The position numbers were made by a program, and so were the translations under genes. From the NCBI RefSeq assembly GCF_014218295.1, contig NZ_AP023287.1, positions 2,914,001 through 2,978,000 on the forward strand: a stretch of 64,000 bases of DNA, written 5' to 3'. Every line of letters starts with the position of its first letter. Within the stretch, counting starts at the first letter, position 1. Positions 52,417-64,000 of this stretch are shown here, piece by piece. The notes beneath the pieces are model-generated. The model saw only the letters and a program-made list of their open reading frames with translations. It was not told the DNA's origin and did no database searches. Origin of the DNA: Mycolicibacterium litorale. GTDB lineage: Bacteria > Actinomycetota > Actinomycetes > Mycobacteriales > Mycobacteriaceae.

Positions 52417-52443
52417 CCGCTGGTTCGGGAGTAGCGTCGATTC

Positions 52444-52890
52444 ATGGCCGACCTCTCCGCGTTCACCGGGCTGCTCGCACGCGACCACGGGCTGTGTGTG
52501 GTCAGCACACTGCGCCGCGACGGCAGCATCCAGTCCACGGTCGTCAACGCCGGAGTGCTCGCGCACCCGCTCACCGCGACGCCGGTGGTCGGGCTCGTCG
52601 CGGTCGGCGGCTCACTCAAGCTCCGCAATCTGCGCGCCGATCCGCGGGCCACGATCGCCGCCCGCGCCGGCTGGCAGTGGGCGACCGTCGAGGGACGCGC
52701 GGAGCTGATCGGACCCGACGACCCCCACCCCGAGGTCGACGGCGATGCTCTGCGGAAGCTGTTGCGCGACGTGTTCGCCGCCGCGGGCGGCACCCACGAC
52801 GACTGGGACACCTACGACCGGGTGATGGCCGAGGAACGGCGCACCGCGGTGCTCGTCGCCCCGCAGCGCGTCTACACCAATCCGGGTTAG
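52444..52890 (+). CDS. F420/FMN-dependent PPOX-class enzyme
   Basis: This 148-aa protein has a split-barrel FMN/F420-binding fold of the PPOX class (TIGR03618/Rv1155-like). Visible are HGLCVVSTLRRDGSIQSTVV, a KLRNLRADPRATI segment and WATVEGRAEL. Some members reduce F420-dependent substrates; others bind pyridoxal phosphate or heme. It begins 27 bases after the ABC-F stop and may be co-transcribed. It ends exactly where argH ends on the other strand, with no base between. Confidence 0.85.
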   Translation: MADLSAFTGLLARDHGLCVVSTLRRDGSIQSTVVNAGVLAHPLTATPVVGLVAVGGSLKLRNLRADPRATIAARAGWQWATVEGRAELIGPDDPHPEVDGDALRKLLRDVFAAAGGTHDDWDTYDRVMAEERRTAVLVAPQRVYTNPG

Positions 52891-55513
<2,623 letters not shown>

Positions 55514-55526
55514 GACCAATCTCCTC

Positions 55527-56006
55527 TTACTTCAGGTTCTCGAGGGTGGCGGCCAGCTCGACGCCCGTCATGGGTTCGCGGGCCACCACCATGATGGTGT
55601 CGTCACCGGCAATGGTGCCGACGACGTACGGCAGCGCGGCTCGATCGAGCGCGCTGGCGAGATAGTGTGCCGCACCGGGCGGCGTGCGCAGTACGGCGAG
55701 GTTGCCCGAGGCGTCGGTGGACACCAGCAGGTCACCGAGCAGGCGGGTCAACCGTTCGGTGCCGCCGGACACCCCCCGCACGGGGCTGCCGTCCTCGGGG
55801 ACGACGTAGACACCGACGCCGCCGTCGGCGCCGCGCAGCTTGACCGCGCCCAGCTCCTCCAGGTCGCGCGACAGCGTGGCCTGGGTGACCTCGATGCCCT
55901 CGTCGGCGAGCCTGGCGGCCAGCTCGCCCTGGCTGCGCACCGAGTGCGACGACAGGATCGCGACGATACGGGCCTGCCGTCCGGCCCGGGTCGCCGCCGA
56001 CGTCAT
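55527..56006 (-). CDS. argR: Arginine repressor
   Basis: This 159-aa ArgR has an N-terminal winged helix (about 1-70, with [30 protein letters not shown] as helices) and a C-terminal arginine-binding hexamer domain ending in GDDTIMVV. Its target is probably the palindromic region 61263-61296 upstream of argC. It is placed inside the arg operon between argF and argG, as in M. tuberculosis. The ATG at 56006 lies 7 bases after argF. Confidence 0.95.
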   Translation of the reverse strand: MTSAATRAGRQARIVAILSSHSVRSQGELAARLADEGIEVTQATLSRDLEELGAVKLRGADGGVGVYVVPEDGSPVRGVSGGTERLTRLLGDLLVSTDASGNLAVLRTPPGAAHYLASALDRAALPYVVGTIAGDDTIMVVAREPMTGVELAATLENLK

Positions 56007-56013
56007 GAGTGCA

Positions 56014-58108
<2,095 letters not shown>

Positions 58109-58112
<4 letters not shown>

Positions 58113-58992
58113 GAGCTCACCACCTTGGTGCCGGTCCCCTCGTCGGTGAACAGTTCGACCAGCACACAGTGCTCGACGCGGCCGTCGATGACGTGTGCGC
58201 TGGGCACGCCCTCGTCGACGGCGCGCAGACAGGCCTCGATCTTGGGCACCATACCGGCCTCCAGCTTCGGCAACAGCTCCGCGAGTGTGGCGGTGTCGAT
58301 CTGGCTGACCAGCGAGTCCCGGTTGGGCCAGTCGGTATAGAGCCCTTCGATGTCGGTGAGCATCACGAGCTTCTCGGCGTTCAGCGCCCCGGCGAGCGCG
58401 GCGGCGGCGGTGTCGGCGTTGATGTTGTGCACCACGCCGTGCGCGTCCGGCGCGATCGTGGACACCACCGGGATGCGGCCGGCAGCGATCAGGTCGAGCA
58501 CGGCAGCGGTGTCGACCCGTTCGACGTCGCCCACAAGACCGATGTCGGTGGCAACGCCGTCGACCATGACGTCACGCCGCACCGCGGTGAACAGGTGCGC
58601 GTCTTCACCGGTGATGCCGACGGCGTAGGGGCCGTGCGCGTTGATCAGGCCGACGAGTTCGCGGCCGACCTGGCCGAACAACACCATGCGGGCGACATCG
58701 AGCACCTCGGGCGTGGTCACCCGGAAGCCGCCACGGAAGTCGCCGGGGATACCGAGCCGTTTGAGCATCGCGCTGATCTGTGGACCACCCCCGTGGACGA
58801 CGACGGGGTGCACCCCGCAGTTGCGCAGGAACACCATGTCGGCGGCGAACGCGGCCTTGAGGGTGTCGTCGATCATGGCGTTGCCGCCGTACTTGACGAC
58901 GACGACCTTCCCGTGCAGCTGTTTGAGCCACGGCAGCGCTGCGGCGAGGACCTGCGCCTTGGTCGCGGTGGTGCTGGACTCGGTGCCGGTGC

Positions 58993-58996
<4 letters not shown>
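58109..58996 (-). CDS. argB: Acetylglutamate kinase
   Basis: This 295-aa amino-acid kinase phosphorylates N-acetylglutamate. VVKYGGNAM and VVHGGGPQI (phosphate loops) and the [11 protein letters not shown] segment are present. The N-terminal extension (about 15 residues) is typical of arginine-inhibited hexameric forms. The ATG overlaps the argJ stop by 4 bases. Confidence 0.96.

Positions 58997-64000
<5,004 letters not shown>

Overview
The window is a high-GC actinobacterial chromosome segment, best read as a rapidly growing Mycobacterium (Mycolicibacterium type). The evidence is the gene order pheS-pheT-argCJBDFRGH ... tyrS ... tlyA-nadK-recN-steA-mctB-pyrG-nudix-xerD ... parA-scpA-scpB-rluB-cmk-der, which matches the Mycobacterium tuberculosis Rv1649-Rv1713 neighbourhood, plus an rRNA operon directly downstream of tyrS. 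That is the position of rrnB, the second rRNA operon found in fast growers. The 16S gene also has the short helix-18 form typical of rapid growers. Species is not assigned.

Layout. (1) 1-4630: a plus-strand catabolic operon with two NitT/TauT-type ABC permeases, their ATPase, an aldehyde dehydrogenase and an enoyl-CoA hydratase-like protein, closed by a GC-rich UUCG hairpin. (2) 4733-6766: a small CxxC protein, a membrane Ser/Thr kinase and an Rpf-type cell-wall hydrolase. (3) 6929-12300: an amine or amino-acid catabolic set on the minus strand (APC permease, aldehyde dehydrogenase, FAD amine oxidoreductase) with a divergent TetR regulator. (4) 11677-15796: TetR, a macrolide-type glycosyltransferase, a maltokinase/glucosamine-kinase-like enzyme and a double-SIS protein, packed with overlapping start and stop codons. 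This is the most interesting little-described module in the window. (5) 15856-21640: a conserved 87-aa protein, an SOS-box-controlled DUF222/HNH (13E12-type) gene, tRNA-Pro(GGG) with its terminator, an iron-sulfur bacterial cryptochrome/photolyase and two TauE/SafE exporters.

(6) 21853-38978: a long minus-strand housekeeping block for ribosome biogenesis and modification (der, rluB, tlyA), nucleotide and cofactor supply (cmk, pyrG, nadK), chromosome segregation and repair (parA, scpA, scpB, xerD, recN), copper efflux (mctB) and cell division (steA). Many neighbours overlap by 1-8 bases, implying translational coupling. (7) 39062-44770: rrnB (16S-23S-5S, minus strand) with a near-consensus promoter, an antitermination boxA leader, a tRNA-free spacer and a strong terminator. 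(8) 44833-52416: tyrS, mpg (apparently a CTG start), a Trm112-like protein, a secreted protein, a hydrolase/acyl-CoA-synthetase fusion, and on the plus strand an intact ABC-F protein. (9) 52444-64000: an F420/PPOX protein on the plus strand, then the minus-strand arginine biosynthesis operon argC-J-B-D-F-R-G-H behind a palindromic ARG-box region, with pheT and the 3' end of pheS upstream.

No prophage, insertion sequence or CRISPR array was seen. Start codons were often moved inward from the longest frame on the basis of a Shine-Dalgarno match, an overlap with the upstream stop, or family N-termini; these choices are stated per gene.
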